This document shows, piece by piece, positions 1-8,214 of a DNA stretch of 64,000 bases; position 1 is the first letter of the stretch, and every line of letters starts with the position of its first letter. The DNA comes from Methanomicrobium antiquum (GTDB lineage: Archaea; Halobacteriota; Methanomicrobia; Methanomicrobiales; Methanomicrobiaceae). The notes beneath the pieces were generated by a model. The model saw nothing but the letters and a program-made list of their open reading frames with translations, was not told where the DNA came from and ran no database searches. The position numbers were made by a program, and so were the translations under genes. The stretch covers positions 868,001 to 932,000 of the forward strand of contig NZ_CP091092.1 in the NCBI RefSeq assembly GCF_029633915.1. Direction: 5' to 3'.

Positions 1-129
1 TCAACATACAATCTAAACGATGATGAGGTCAAAATTGGTGAGAACATCGCTCAGGCAATAAAAAGCATGCAGATGAGTATTAGACTCCAGGAAGAAAGGC
101 TTGATCAGATAAAAAAGTCATTTAAATAA
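1..129 (+). CDS. C-terminal end of an unidentified protein (partial)
   Basis: An open frame enters from the left edge and stops at TAA 127-129, giving the last 42 residues of a protein. The tail is rich in Glu, Lys, Gln and Ile and could form a coiled coil. No recognisable motif is visible and the family cannot be named. The next 230 bases are very A+T-rich and hold no gene. Confidence 0.6.
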   Translation, partial: STYNLNDDEVKIGENIAQAIKSMQMSIRLQEERLDQIKKSFK

Positions 130-362
130 CAAATTTTTTAAAAATCTCAATAATTAAGATAATTTGAATAAATTCTTTTTTTAAAAAATATTTATGATAC
201 AAATATTTCTGCAACTTTTCATACAACTTTCCGTGTAAATTTTAATTCAAATAAAATGTTAATTTCATGTGATTATTTAGTAATAATAACCATATATTCT
301 GCTTAAATGAACTTTTTAAAGAATCTGAAAAGATGAATTACTAAAATTTTTCATCTTATTTT

Positions 363-1676
363 TTAATATGGATAAAATATAAAAAACAAAAGGCACAATG
401 CAAACAAAAACCAGGTTCCTTTATTTATCTCCTTTGTTTTTCCTGAAATTATCTTAAACATCGGATAAAGGACAAAACCACTACAAAGACCAACACCGAT
501 ATTGTATGTAAAGCTCATGAGAATAATAACTGCAAGTGCAGGAAAAATCTCAGAATATTCTGTAAAATTCATATTTTTTATAGGCTGCATCATTAAAAGC
601 CCGACCATTATCATTGCAGACCCGGTAGCCGCTGCAGGAATAACTGATAAAAGCGGATAAAAAAACAGACCCAAAGCGAATAAAACTGCTACAACAACGG
701 CACAAAGTCCTGTCCTTCCGCCTGCCATAACACCTGTTGCAGACTCCATAAAAGCACCACTTGTTGTTGTTCCAAATATTGGCGCAATTATGTTTGAGAT
801 GGCATCTGCCAAAAAAGGTTTTTCAATATCAGGCAGATTTCCGTCTTTATCCAAAAATCCTGCCCTGGCTGAAACACCAATAAGACCTGCCATGGTGTCA
901 AGAAAAGACATTGTAAAAATTGTTAAAACAACTGCAAAAAATCCCCACGAAAATGCACCAATAATGTCCAGCTGAAATAACAGCGGGCTGATATCGGGCG
1001 GCATACTAATAATTGCTTCAGGGGATGGAACAATACCAAAGATAAATCCAATCGCTGATGTGGCAATAATTCCAATCAGAATTGCTCCTTTTATCTTTCT
1101 GATTGTTAATGCGGCGATTATAATAAATCCGAGAATTGCCAGAATTACTTCAGGGCTGTTTAATGAACCTACATGGACAGGAGCACTTTCTGTTCCAATT
1201 GTAACAATTTTGGAGTTTACAAGACCTACAAATACCATGAAAAGGCCAATTCCAACAGCAAAACTATATTTTAAGTTTTCAGGAATTGCTTCACACATCA
1301 CCCTCCTGCCGCCGATGACAGTAAGAATTACTAACAATATTCCACTGATAAAAACTGCTCCAAGCGCTGTTTGCCAGGGATATCCCAAAACTCCACATAC
1401 TGTATATGCGATAAATGCATTTTCACCCATGTAAGGAGCTATTGCAAAAGGTCTGTTTGCATAAAAACCCATTATCAGTGTGCCAAAAATTGCTGTAACA
1501 ATAGTTGCAACCATTGAAGGGCCAAATGGAATTCCTGCGGCAATAAGAATTGCCGGATTTACAACAATTATGTATGCCATAGTCATAAATGTGACTATGC
1601 CTGCGTTTATTTCCAGTTTTAGAGTTGTATTGTATTTTTTTAAACCAAATAGTTTTTCAAGAAAAAGCAAATTCAA
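363..1676 (-). CDS. NCS2/AzgA-type purine (xanthine/guanine/hypoxanthine) permease
   Basis: A 437-residue polytopic membrane protein with about 12 hydrophobic segments. The N-terminal region (MAYIIVVNPAIL, about residues 32-43) and the glycine-rich APYMGENAF stretch (about residues 79-87) are typical of the AzgA/PbuG branch of the nucleobase:cation symporter-2 family, which imports purine bases with protons. Length matches the family and the ATG start gives a normal N-terminus. It stands alone, with A+T-rich spacers on both sides, so genomic context does not refine the substrate. Family assignment is firm; choosing among guanine, hypoxanthine, adenine or xanthine is not possible here. Confidence 0.9.
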   Translation of the reverse strand: MNLLFLEKLFGLKKYNTTLKLEINAGIVTFMTMAYIIVVNPAILIAAGIPFGPSMVATIVTAIFGTLIMGFYANRPFAIAPYMGENAFIAYTVCGVLGYPWQTALGAVFISGILLVILTVIGGRRVMCEAIPENLKYSFAVGIGLFMVFVGLVNSKIVTIGTESAPVHVGSLNSPEVILAILGFIIIAALTIRKIKGAILIGIIATSAIGFIFGIVPSPEAIISMPPDISPLLFQLDIIGAFSWGFFAVVLTIFTMSFLDTMAGLIGVSARAGFLDKDGNLPDIEKPFLADAISNIIAPIFGTTTSGAFMESATGVMAGGRTGLCAVVVAVLFALGLFFYPLLSVIPAAATGSAMIMVGLLMMQPIKNMNFTEYSEIFPALAVIILMSFTYNIGVGLCSGFVLYPMFKIISGKTKEINKGTWFLFALCLLFFIFYPY

Positions 1677-1819
1677 TCCTCTGCAAAATAAATTATGATT
1701 TAATTAAATAAAACTTGCGTGTTGATAGTTTTAATTAAAATTCATTTGTTATTGAAAAAAATTAATTTGCTCAAAAATAATATATGGTTTTAATTCCTCT
1801 TTTTAAATTAACTAAGTAT

Positions 1820-2443
1820 CTATATTTGATATTGCCATAAGATTTCCCTGCATGTGCAGTGATTTCCAAGATGACAGACTGCCAGATTTTCAAAAATAAA
1901 TTTGGATGGGATAAGAGGAATTTGTTTTAACTCATAAATATTTCCATTTCCGAGTGTTATGTGCGGTGAAAAGTTAATTCCTGTTGAATTTAAAAAATAA
2001 TCTGATGAATATTCTATTGTGAATTTAGTAATTTTATTATTGTCGGGGTATACCATATTCTCTGAAACCCGCTTTAGATTATACTTTTGAAAAGCAGATA
2101 TGATATCTTCAGAAAGATTTGAAATAACATCATCCTTTACAATATCAATTCCTGAAACAAGGGAATTATCTGATGTCTTTACGACATTAAAGTCTTTGTA
2201 TCCTGCCTCCAGCGGGAGGTATTTTTTACAGATATAGTCAAGTTCATCTGATAAAGATTCCAGAGAGTCTGTTTTCACCGTTCCCATAGCAAGTGATACA
2301 TGAGGAAGGCATGATTTTAAGTCCAAAACAAGTGAGTTGTCACCTGTTAAGGAGTTTAGCAGTCTGTTGATTTTAACAGCAGTTTTTGCAATATCTGGTG
2401 GCGGTATTAACACTATGTCAATTGCTTTATATTCAGAATTCAC
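1820..2443 (-). CDS. 2H phosphoesterase (LigT/2'-5' RNA ligase-like)
   Basis: Two HxS/T motifs mark the 2H phosphoesterase fold: PHVSLAMG near residue 48 and PHITLGNG near residue 163, separated by the usual distance. Such enzymes act on cyclic phosphates or 2'-5' linkages in RNA or nucleotides; the substrate here is unknown. The open frame extends upstream to 2542, but that part overlaps the 3' end of the FTR-rubredoxin gene and does not look like the fold's N-terminus. I chose GTG at 2441-2443, which leads directly into the first beta strand (IDIVLIPPP). A TTG about 33 nt further upstream is an alternative. It follows the redox pair on the same strand and is probably cotranscribed. Confidence 0.75.
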   Translation of the reverse strand: MNSEYKAIDIVLIPPPDIAKTAVKINRLLNSLTGDNSLVLDLKSCLPHVSLAMGTVKTDSLESLSDELDYICKKYLPLEAGYKDFNVVKTSDNSLVSGIDIVKDDVISNLSEDIISAFQKYNLKRVSENMVYPDNNKITKFTIEYSSDYFLNSTGINFSPHITLGNGNIYELKQIPLIPSKFIFENLAVCHLGNHCTCREILWQYQI

Positions 2444-2468
2444 ATGAAAAATTTTATTTTTAAAATAT

Positions 2469-2987
2469 TTAGATATATTTTTCAAATCTTTCCGAATCTG
2501 CTTTGCAGATAGGACACTTTTCCGGCGGAGTGTTCCTTGCACAAAGATATCCGCAGACTTTGCATCTGAATATGGGATATTTGAGATCTAAACATTTCAT
2601 ACCTTTGATATTTTTGTCTTCAAAAGTTTCTGACAGGCTCTTTTCTTTTTTCATTCCTCTTCTGTCAGGAATGGGTTTTGGTGTTTTGTTATTTTTGATT
2701 ACATCTTCTGATACATATAAGGCGCAATAGCAGTATCCATATTCTGTTATATCATCATCTCTGTAATCACACGGACAGATTATATCAAGGTTATTCTCCT
2801 TTTTTCCGATTGTAAGTCTGCATGGACATGATTCAAATCCATATCTCATACGGTTTGTGAGAATGCCTGATACAAGCTCTTTTACAAATTTTTCATCTGT
2901 GTTAAGATAATAGCCTGAATTTTGGGCATCTTCTTTTATCTCTTTAAAATTTTCTTCAATCATACTTTCAGAGACTATGTCAGCCAT
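2469..2987 (-). CDS. Ferredoxin:thioredoxin reductase catalytic chain fused to rubredoxin
   Basis: Residues about 1-110 match the catalytic beta chain of ferredoxin:thioredoxin reductase: the cysteine series CPCR, CPCDYR and CYC supplies the [4Fe-4S] ligands and the redox disulfide. The last ~35 residues are a rubredoxin-like knuckle pair, CKVCGY and CPIC, expected to bind iron. In methanogens such fusions pass electrons from ferredoxin to disulfides of small thiol proteins. The gene overlaps the end of the upstream glutaredoxin-like gene by 8 bp, so the two are translationally coupled and that protein is the obvious partner. The family call is firm; the partner is inferred from context. Confidence 0.88.
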   Translation of the reverse strand: MADIVSESMIEENFKEIKEDAQNSGYYLNTDEKFVKELVSGILTNRMRYGFESCPCRLTIGKKENNLDIICPCDYRDDDITEYGYCYCALYVSEDVIKNNKTPKPIPDRRGMKKEKSLSETFEDKNIKGMKCLDLKYPIFRCKVCGYLCARNTPPEKCPICKADSERFEKYI

Positions 2988-3270
2988 CTAAACCAATCTC
3001 CTTTCTTATTTCATCAAGCCTTGAGCCTACAATTACTTTCTTTCCATCAATAACCAATGTTGGAAATGAGCCTGCCGGATTATATTTTTTCATCTCTGAA
3101 TAAACTTTTTCAAGCTCATCCTCTTCTAAAAGATCAACATATATGTAGTCATATGCAACTTCGAGGCTGTTTAGAAAATCTCTTGTTGTTTTGCAGTGTC
3201 CACAAGTACTTAATGCATAAAGTTTTAAGTCTTTCAATGATTTTCCTTCATTATGTGACCATTCAATCAT
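2980..3270 (-). CDS. Glutaredoxin-like redox protein (NrdH type)
   Basis: A 96-residue thioredoxin-fold protein with active site STCGHC (CxxC) near residue 20 and the cis-proline segment GSFPTLVIDG near residue 70. These are hallmarks of NrdH/glutaredoxin-like thiol-disulfide carriers. The ATG at 3268-3270 gives a slightly long N-terminus; a later start is possible. It overlaps the FTR-rubredoxin gene by 8 bp. Together they form a ferredoxin-driven disulfide reduction pair: FTR takes low-potential electrons and reduces this protein, which then reduces cell targets. That role is inferred from family knowledge and gene order. Confidence 0.87.
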   Translation of the reverse strand: MIEWSHNEGKSLKDLKLYALSTCGHCKTTRDFLNSLEVAYDYIYVDLLEEDELEKVYSEMKKYNPAGSFPTLVIDGKKVIVGSRLDEIRKEIGLDG

Positions 3271-3475
3271 ATAATCCTCTTTTGCTCTAAAAAGATATAA
3301 TGGGAACCCTTATTTTTTTTTGATATTACCTTCTTTTACAAATAGAAAAAAATTAATGGAGATAAAAAAGGTTAATGAAGTTAATACTGATGTTAAAACC
3401 AGGAATTTTTCCTGAGAATCATATATAATCAATTGCTTATGAATGTTTTTTATATGAGATTTATCAATCATTATT

Positions 3476-4285
3476 ATGATATATTTATCAGGTTCTTATC
3501 GTTTAATTCTTATACTCGGAGTTATCCTGCTCTGCATTCCTTTGGCTACCGGTCAGGCGGTTTCGCAGACTACAATTCAGGTTTACACAGATGAGGATAT
3601 TCTTGGCCGCATTACATCAATAACCGCAAATAATGATATTGGTGTATACTCTGTAACCATCACACGCGGGATGAGCGTTTCACCTGCACAGGTAGGAGAC
3701 ACTTTAAAGCACAAAGATGTCATTACCCTGCAGAAAGGCTCTTTTGCCGATATACAGCTTGTCGACAGAAGTGAAAAGACTATGCTTGGCGGAGGCACGG
3801 GCGGAACTGCGATTCTGATTGAAAAAGCAGGCGGCAGTTCTGCAAAGGCGGCAACTCCTGAAGTGACAGAATCAGAGAGTGGGAGCAGGACAGTTTATGT
3901 GGAAACAGAATATGGTGATGTCGGAAGCATAAAATTTATTGAGGGAAAAGGAAAAATCTGGAGAGGTGGTGGAAATAAACTGTCTTATCCGGCAACTGTT
4001 AGTTATCCTCTAATTGACGGTGATGTTTTGACAGTAACAGAAGGCTATGCGGTAGTCGAGCTTCATGACTCAAGAGTTTTAACTGTCAATGAGGGAGATA
4101 AACTATATCTGTATAAAAAAGAGCCTATGTCACCTGAGTCTTTTTTGGATCCGGTAATCAACCATCCACTTGTAAAGCAGGCCGGCTCATTTCTGGATGA
4201 TACCTGGGAGTCATTTAAAAAACTTCTCCGGGGAGAGTCATTTGAGGTAAAAGTTCCTTCAGCAACCGCAGGTGTCAGAGGATAA
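3476..4285 (+). CDS. Secreted FecR-like domain protein, C-terminus ends at the VRG motif
   Basis: An N-terminal hydrophobic segment (about residues 8-26) ending near ATGQA suggests a signal peptide or anchor. The rest is beta-rich with a central linker rich in Gly, Ser, Ala and Glu. Two similar halves (GDTLKHKDVITLQKGSFADIQL and the later DGDVLTVTEGYAVVELHDS) resemble FecR repeats that present a surface domain outside the membrane. The protein stops immediately after PSATAGVRG, the motif which in FecR proteins normally continues into another strand, so it may be truncated. A TATA-like tttttatatg lies about 25 nt upstream of the start. No neighbour explains its function. Confidence 0.6.
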   Translation: MIYLSGSYRLILILGVILLCIPLATGQAVSQTTIQVYTDEDILGRITSITANNDIGVYSVTITRGMSVSPAQVGDTLKHKDVITLQKGSFADIQLVDRSEKTMLGGGTGGTAILIEKAGGSSAKAATPEVTESESGSRTVYVETEYGDVGSIKFIEGKGKIWRGGGNKLSYPATVSYPLIDGDVLTVTEGYAVVELHDSRVLTVNEGDKLYLYKKEPMSPESFLDPVINHPLVKQAGSFLDDTWESFKKLLRGESFEVKVPSATAGVRG

Positions 4286-4380
4286 ATTAATTTAGAAAAT
4301 TTTTCCAATATTTTTTTGCTGTTCTGCGGCTCAAATCTTTTATCAGATCTTTTTGAAAAAGAAATCTTAGTTTTTTTTGC

Positions 4381-4908
4381 TTATTTTCCGGCGTGTGTTA
4401 AGATATGCCTTATTTCAGGAAGTATTATCTCGTTCATTGCAAGCTTTACAGCGCCTGTTGATCCTGGGATGCAGAAGATTGCTTTTTTATCTTTTATTCC
4501 TGCGGCCGCCCTTGATAGAAGTGCTCCTGTTCCAATATCATCATAGCTTTTAAGCCTGAAGAGCTCTCCAAAGCCATCTATTTTTTTATCAAACATCGGC
4601 AATACAGTTTCAATTGTGATGTCATCGTGCGTAAGTCCTGTTCCTCCGTTTATGACGATACAGTTTGAGGATGAAAGTGCTTCATTTACGGCATCTTTAA
4701 TATCTTTTTTAGAATCCGGAACAATTTTGTAGTATACAACATTTAATTTGTTCTCTGAAAATAATTTTTTTATTTCATTTCCACTTGTATCATTTGCTTC
4801 ATTTCTTGTGGTTGAAACTGTTATGACTCCCGTTTTTATATCAATATCCTGTATGTGACTTGAATCCATGACTAGGTTATGTTGTTTTATAAAAAAAAGA
4901 TTATTCAT
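4381..4908 (-). CDS. moaB: Molybdopterin adenylyltransferase family protein MoaB/MogA
   Basis: The MoCF-biosynthesis fold is clear: INGGTGLTHDDIT (about residues 82-94) is the substrate loop, GELFRLKSYDDIGTGALLSRA follows, and the end FCIPGSTGAVKLAMNEIILPEI is the family signature. MoaB/MogA enzymes adenylylate molybdopterin before Mo or W insertion, needed here for formylmethanofuran or formate dehydrogenases. The ATG at 4908 gives 175 residues; an internal Met at residue 14 is an alternative start that fits better to family length. A TATA-like acaatataat lies about 35 nt upstream. No other cofactor gene is adjacent. Confidence 0.9.
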   Translation of the reverse strand: MNNLFFIKQHNLVMDSSHIQDIDIKTGVITVSTTRNEANDTSGNEIKKLFSENKLNVVYYKIVPDSKKDIKDAVNEALSSSNCIVINGGTGLTHDDITIETVLPMFDKKIDGFGELFRLKSYDDIGTGALLSRAAAGIKDKKAIFCIPGSTGAVKLAMNEIILPEIRHILTHAGK

Positions 4909-5024
4909 TTTATCTAAAGAAGCAGTATGTTTTTTTTCGAAATTATATTGTAATCTTATTGAATAATTCTGAATTAGAAAGTAAGTATCAATAATTAAAT
5001 ATGTAACTAACTAATGTCAAAGAC

Positions 5025-5669
5025 ATGAATAAACCATTTGGTGTTTTTTTGCTTCTTGTGTTTTTAATATTTGTAATCTTTACTTCAGGGTGTGCCAAAA
5101 TGCCGGAGGACTCCTCTGTTACATCATCCTCCGGAAATGGAAACAGTATCTCTGACATTGATAAACAGACATCTACTGAATCAGTTGTTACTCTTTCAAC
5201 ACCTTTGCCTACAGATACTCCTAAACCGAGACCAACATTTAGTATACCGCCTTCTGATGGCATTAATGTGGAGAATAATTATTCAGTCATCTATGTTGAC
5301 AAAACAGCGTTTAATTATGAAACTGTTTCATTTGATTATAATCTGATTTACCCGCCGATGGTTTTTGACTACCTGGCAAATGTCCGGACTGTGACTGAGA
5401 AAAAAGCCGGAACCAGTGAATTTGGAACCAAGAGTGATTATTCTGTTACTTACGAGACCCCAAATCCGCTTGCATTTTATGAAGTGGTAATTTATGACAG
5501 AATTACAGATGAGGTTGTGGATAAATATGAGATCCCCCGGTTTCAGAAAAAAACAGATAAAGGAAAATTTAAAGTTTTTGAATCAGGCGATTATCATATT
5601 GAAATAACCGGAAATCTTGCAACGATTGAGACTGTCATTAGTGTACCGCCTCAAAATCTTGAAGTATGA
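5025..5669 (+). CDS. Predicted lipoprotein of unknown function
   Basis: The N-terminus has a positively charged start, a strongly hydrophobic core and a lipobox-like TSGC at residues 20-23, so the protein is probably lipid-anchored on the outer face of the membrane. A low-complexity Ser/Thr/Pro linker (about residues 30-75, including TPLPTDTPKPRPT) follows, as in many archaeal surface proteins, then a beta-rich domain of about 135 residues. No enzymatic motif was recognised. It is monocistronic between MoaB (opposite strand) and tRNA-Arg. Confidence 0.75.
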   Translation: MNKPFGVFLLLVFLIFVIFTSGCAKMPEDSSVTSSSGNGNSISDIDKQTSTESVVTLSTPLPTDTPKPRPTFSIPPSDGINVENNYSVIYVDKTAFNYETVSFDYNLIYPPMVFDYLANVRTVTEKKAGTSEFGTKSDYSVTYETPNPLAFYEVVIYDRITDEVVDKYEIPRFQKKTDKGKFKVFESGDYHIEITGNLATIETVISVPPQNLEV

Positions 5670-5862
5670 TTTTTAAATTGTCATATCATTTTATCTGAAT
5701 TTAATTTTAATTTTCAAATAAATTCTTAAATTTAAAAATAAACATCATATTTAGAGAAATTAAATTATCATCGTGTCCACTCAATCTAATTTAAACAGAT
5801 ATATATGTGATTAGATCTAATTTATTTAAGCACAGAAGGCATTGGTTCTTCTTTGTTTGCAG

Positions 5863-5934
5863 GTCCCGGTAGGGTAGTGGATATCCTAGAAGCCTGCGGA
5901 GCTTTTGACCCGGGTTCAAGTCCCGGCCGGGGCG
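5863..5934 (+). tRNA. tRNA-Arg (anticodon GCG)
   Basis: A cloverleaf folds by eye. The acceptor GTCCCGG pairs with CCGGGGC (one G-U), with G as discriminator at 5934. The anticodon stem GAAGC/GCTTT encloses loop CTGCGGA with anticodon GCG at 5896-5898. The T arm CCGGG-TTCAAGT-CCCGG occupies 5910-5926. No CCA is encoded and no intron is seen. A T-run follows immediately. It reads CGC/CGU codons. The downstream region holds restriction-system remains, so this tRNA may have served as an integration point. Confidence 0.93.
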
Positions 5935-6242
5935 TTTTTGTTTTATTGGGTTCAAAGCCCTAACTTTTCCAAATTGCTAATATTGGCTTTTTTTCATAAT
6001 TTGATAATTAACGACTTTCACGAACAAACTTTTTTTAATGATTTATTCAGCATTATAGGCCTTAGCTATGATCTGATTTAATTTTTAATGGATATACACT
6101 ATGATCTTTTTTCAAATCCGGGTCCAAAGCCCGGAAAAAATTTGAGAAATCTTCTGTTCAAATCTCTAAAAGTATATGAAAATTTATTTTAATAAAATTC
6201 TTAACCTATCCAGAATATATCCAAAATCATTGTTATCATCAA
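5935..6242. other. Gene-free spacer with two T-arm-like hairpins
   Basis: No open frame of note. Two sequences with tRNA T-arm geometry lie here: GGG-TTCAAAG-CCC at 5948-5960 and CCGGG-TCCAAAG-CCCGG at 6118-6134 (5-bp stem, 7-base loop). They sit between tRNA-Arg and the broken hsdM fragment and could be scars of past integrations at the tRNA, or chance hairpins. The second is followed by six A and is not a terminator on the plus strand. Confidence 0.4.
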
Positions 6243-6617
6243 ATCGTCACAGGGCGTCTGAAACAGATCAAAAAAGATCCCGATGCCGATGAAGAAAGGG
6301 ATTGCACTTTCAAACAAGGAATCCGATGCAAAAGCGGCTGTAAAATCAGCGGAAGAGGCGCTTTACACAAAGGTTGTTGAAAAATACAGGTCGCTTTCAG
6401 AAGACGAGGTAAAGACGCTTGTTGTTGACGATAAATGGGCGGCATCGCTCTGTTCGGATATCAAATCAGAACTAGACCGCGTATCACAGAGATTTACGGG
6501 AAGAATAAAAGAACTTTCTGACCGGTATGAAACACCCTTCCGGAGATCGAGGCAGAGGTCGAAGCACTCAGCGCAAAGGTGGATGAACACTTAAAAAGGA
6601 TGGGATTTGACTGGTAA
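6243..6617 (+). pseudogene. hsdM remnant: C-terminal part of a type I restriction methyltransferase
   Basis: Three reading frames together spell the C-terminal ~120 residues of HsdM. The first piece reads VTGRLKQIKKDPDADEER (about 6253-6306). The second is the middle part with VEKYRSLSEDEVKTLVVDDKW and ELDRVSQRFTGRIKELSDRYETP. The third reads PEIEAEVEALSAKVDEH and continues to a stop at 6617. One frameshift lies near 6302 and a second near 6537, where a single missing base in a C-run would explain the change. The catalytic NPPF-containing domain is absent. The gene is dead; what remains marks the left end of a former type I restriction locus. Confidence 0.82.
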
Positions 6618-6727
6618 TTGGCATACTTTTCAGATTTGATTTTATAAAATTATCATTTGTGCGACAGCCTGTTGCACAATTTAATCCGGAAATTGAGCCT
6701 GAAATATTTCATAAAATGGTGGATTGA

Positions 6728-7630
6728 ATGAGTGAAAGAGGTCTGGTGAATACCGGCAGGGATGCAATCCAAAATAAGATTTACACAATAAGAAATGTCC
6801 AGGTAATGCTGGACAGTGACCTTGCCAAAATATACGGAGTTGAAACAAGGTCTTTCAATCAGGCTGTAAAGAGAAATATAGAAAGATTTCCTGAGAGATT
6901 CAGGTTCCGGCTTACAGAAGAGGAGTATGAAAACTTGAGGTCACAATTTGTGATCTCAAGTGACGGTCATGGCGGGAGGCGTTATCTCCCGTATGCTTTT
7001 ACGGAACAGGGAGTTTCGATGCTTTCTGCTGTTCTCCACAGCAATACCGCAGTTGAGGTGAGCATAAAGATAATAGATGCTTTCGTTCAGATGCGGCATT
7101 TCATAAAGAGTAATGCCGAATTCTTTTCACGTCTTGAATCTGTTGAAAAACGGCAGATGAGGTTTGAGATCGAAACTGCGGAAAATTTCGGGAAGATTTT
7201 CAGTGCTCTAAAAAGCGGGGAGAAAAGCCAAAAGCAGGGAGTTTTCTTTGACGGTGAGCTATTTGACGCCTATACTTTTGTCTCAGACCTGATAAGAAGT
7301 GCAGAGAGTTCCGTTTTTTTAGTAGATAATTTCGTTGATGACACAGTGCTTCTTATGCTTTCAAAAAGAAAAGAGGGTGTAAGTGCCACCGTTTATACGC
7401 ATAATATCACCCCTCAGCTCAAACTTGACCTTAGAAAGCACAATTCCCAGTATCCGCCTGTTGAAGTAAAAAGAATGACCGTCTCCCATGACCGTTTCCT
7501 GATTCTCGACAAAGAGGAGATCTATCATCTCGGCGCCTCCCTAAAAGACTTAGGGAAGAAATGGTTTGCCTTTTCAAAGATGGATAAAGACGGCTTAAAG
7601 ATTATCGACAGGCTGGAGGATTTGGGATGA
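6728..7630 (+). CDS. ORF6N-domain protein associated with a type I restriction locus
   Basis: Residues about 17-125 form an ORF6N/KilA-N-like DNA-binding domain (IYTIRNVQVMLDSDLAKIYGV, then FPERFRFRLTEEE and LPYAFTEQGVSML). A coiled linker and a C-terminal domain of about 120 residues follow (VFLVDNFVDDTVLLML to HLGASLKDLGKKWFAF), the latter with a phospholipase-D-like HDRFLIL segment. Proteins of this build are common cargo inside bacterial and archaeal type I restriction operons, usually between hsdM and hsdS, as here. The frame is intact although both neighbours are broken. Its stop overlaps the ATG of the hsdS stub (ATGA), the normal coupled arrangement. Confidence 0.8.
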   Translation: MSERGLVNTGRDAIQNKIYTIRNVQVMLDSDLAKIYGVETRSFNQAVKRNIERFPERFRFRLTEEEYENLRSQFVISSDGHGGRRYLPYAFTEQGVSMLSAVLHSNTAVEVSIKIIDAFVQMRHFIKSNAEFFSRLESVEKRQMRFEIETAENFGKIFSALKSGEKSQKQGVFFDGELFDAYTFVSDLIRSAESSVFLVDNFVDDTVLLMLSKRKEGVSATVYTHNITPQLKLDLRKHNSQYPPVEVKRMTVSHDRFLILDKEEIYHLGASLKDLGKKWFAFSKMDKDGLKIIDRLEDLG

Positions 7631-7725
7631 GCAGTGAAGCGGTAAAGGCAGGATACAGGAAGACCGAGGTTGGGGTGATCCCGGAGGGTTGGGAGGTAAA
7701 AAAGATTATTGATATCTTCCACTAA
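7627..7725 (+). pseudogene. hsdS stub (specificity subunit N-terminus)
   Basis: Only 32 codons remain. The segment KAGYRKTEVGVIPEGWEVKK is the characteristic N-terminal signature of HsdS target-recognition subunits. Translation would start at the ATGA overlap with the ORF6N gene and run into TAA at 7723-7725. The frame is then lost because a deletion joined it to a hydrolase gene fragment near 7710. Both DNA-recognition domains are missing, so no specificity function can remain. Confidence 0.78.
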
Positions 7726-8021
7726 TAGAAAAATGGGAGTCTCTTGTCGGTGTTGAAGTCTCCGACTGGGGTGTAAAAAAGATGAAGACAAAATGGGGAA
7801 GCTGCAATACAGGAGCAGGCAGAATCTGGGTCAACCTTGAACTTGCAAAAAAACCTCCCCTTTGCCTTGAATATATTATTGTGTATGAAATGGTGCATCT
7901 TCTTGAAAGGCATCATAATGATAATTTCAGGCAATTAATGGACCATTTCATGCCACAATGGAAATTATATCGGGACGAGTTGAATAAGTCGCCTTTAGCT
8001 CATGAAAACTGGGATTATTGA
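7713..8021 (+). pseudogene. YgjP/DUF45-type metallohydrolase fragment with altered active site
   Basis: The frame opens within LPLIEKWESLVGVEVSDWGV and continues through MKTKWGSCN, RIWVNLELAKKPPLCLEYI and a C-terminal MPQWKLYRDELN, the C-terminal half of the YgjP-like (DUF45) zinc metallohydrolase family often found beside type I restriction genes. The N-terminal half is gone, deleted together with hsdR. The expected HEMVH zinc motif reads YEMVHLL, so the first metal-binding His is lost. Translation from the internal ATG at 7782 would give 79 residues, but an active product is very unlikely. Confidence 0.78.
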
Positions 8022-8214
8022 AATAAATACTACAAAACTATTTCATCTATAATTAATATAAGTAGTAATATGGCCCAAATATGCCAGGATTACAATAAAA
8101 AACCAAAATAATCGTTATTGAATTTGACAGTTGGAACATATTTGTATGATGTGGCAAACTTAGGTTTTAAACAAAATCCCATAATTTATAGTTACGGGAA
8201 GGTTAACTTATATT

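Noticed and set aside
790-1698. Several plus-strand frames opposite the purine permease
   Set aside because: They are mirror frames of a clear membrane protein gene and lack any family signal.
2444-2542. Longer N-terminus of the 2H phosphoesterase up to 2542
   Set aside because: The extra part lies inside the 3' coding end of the FTR-rubredoxin gene and does not resemble the fold.
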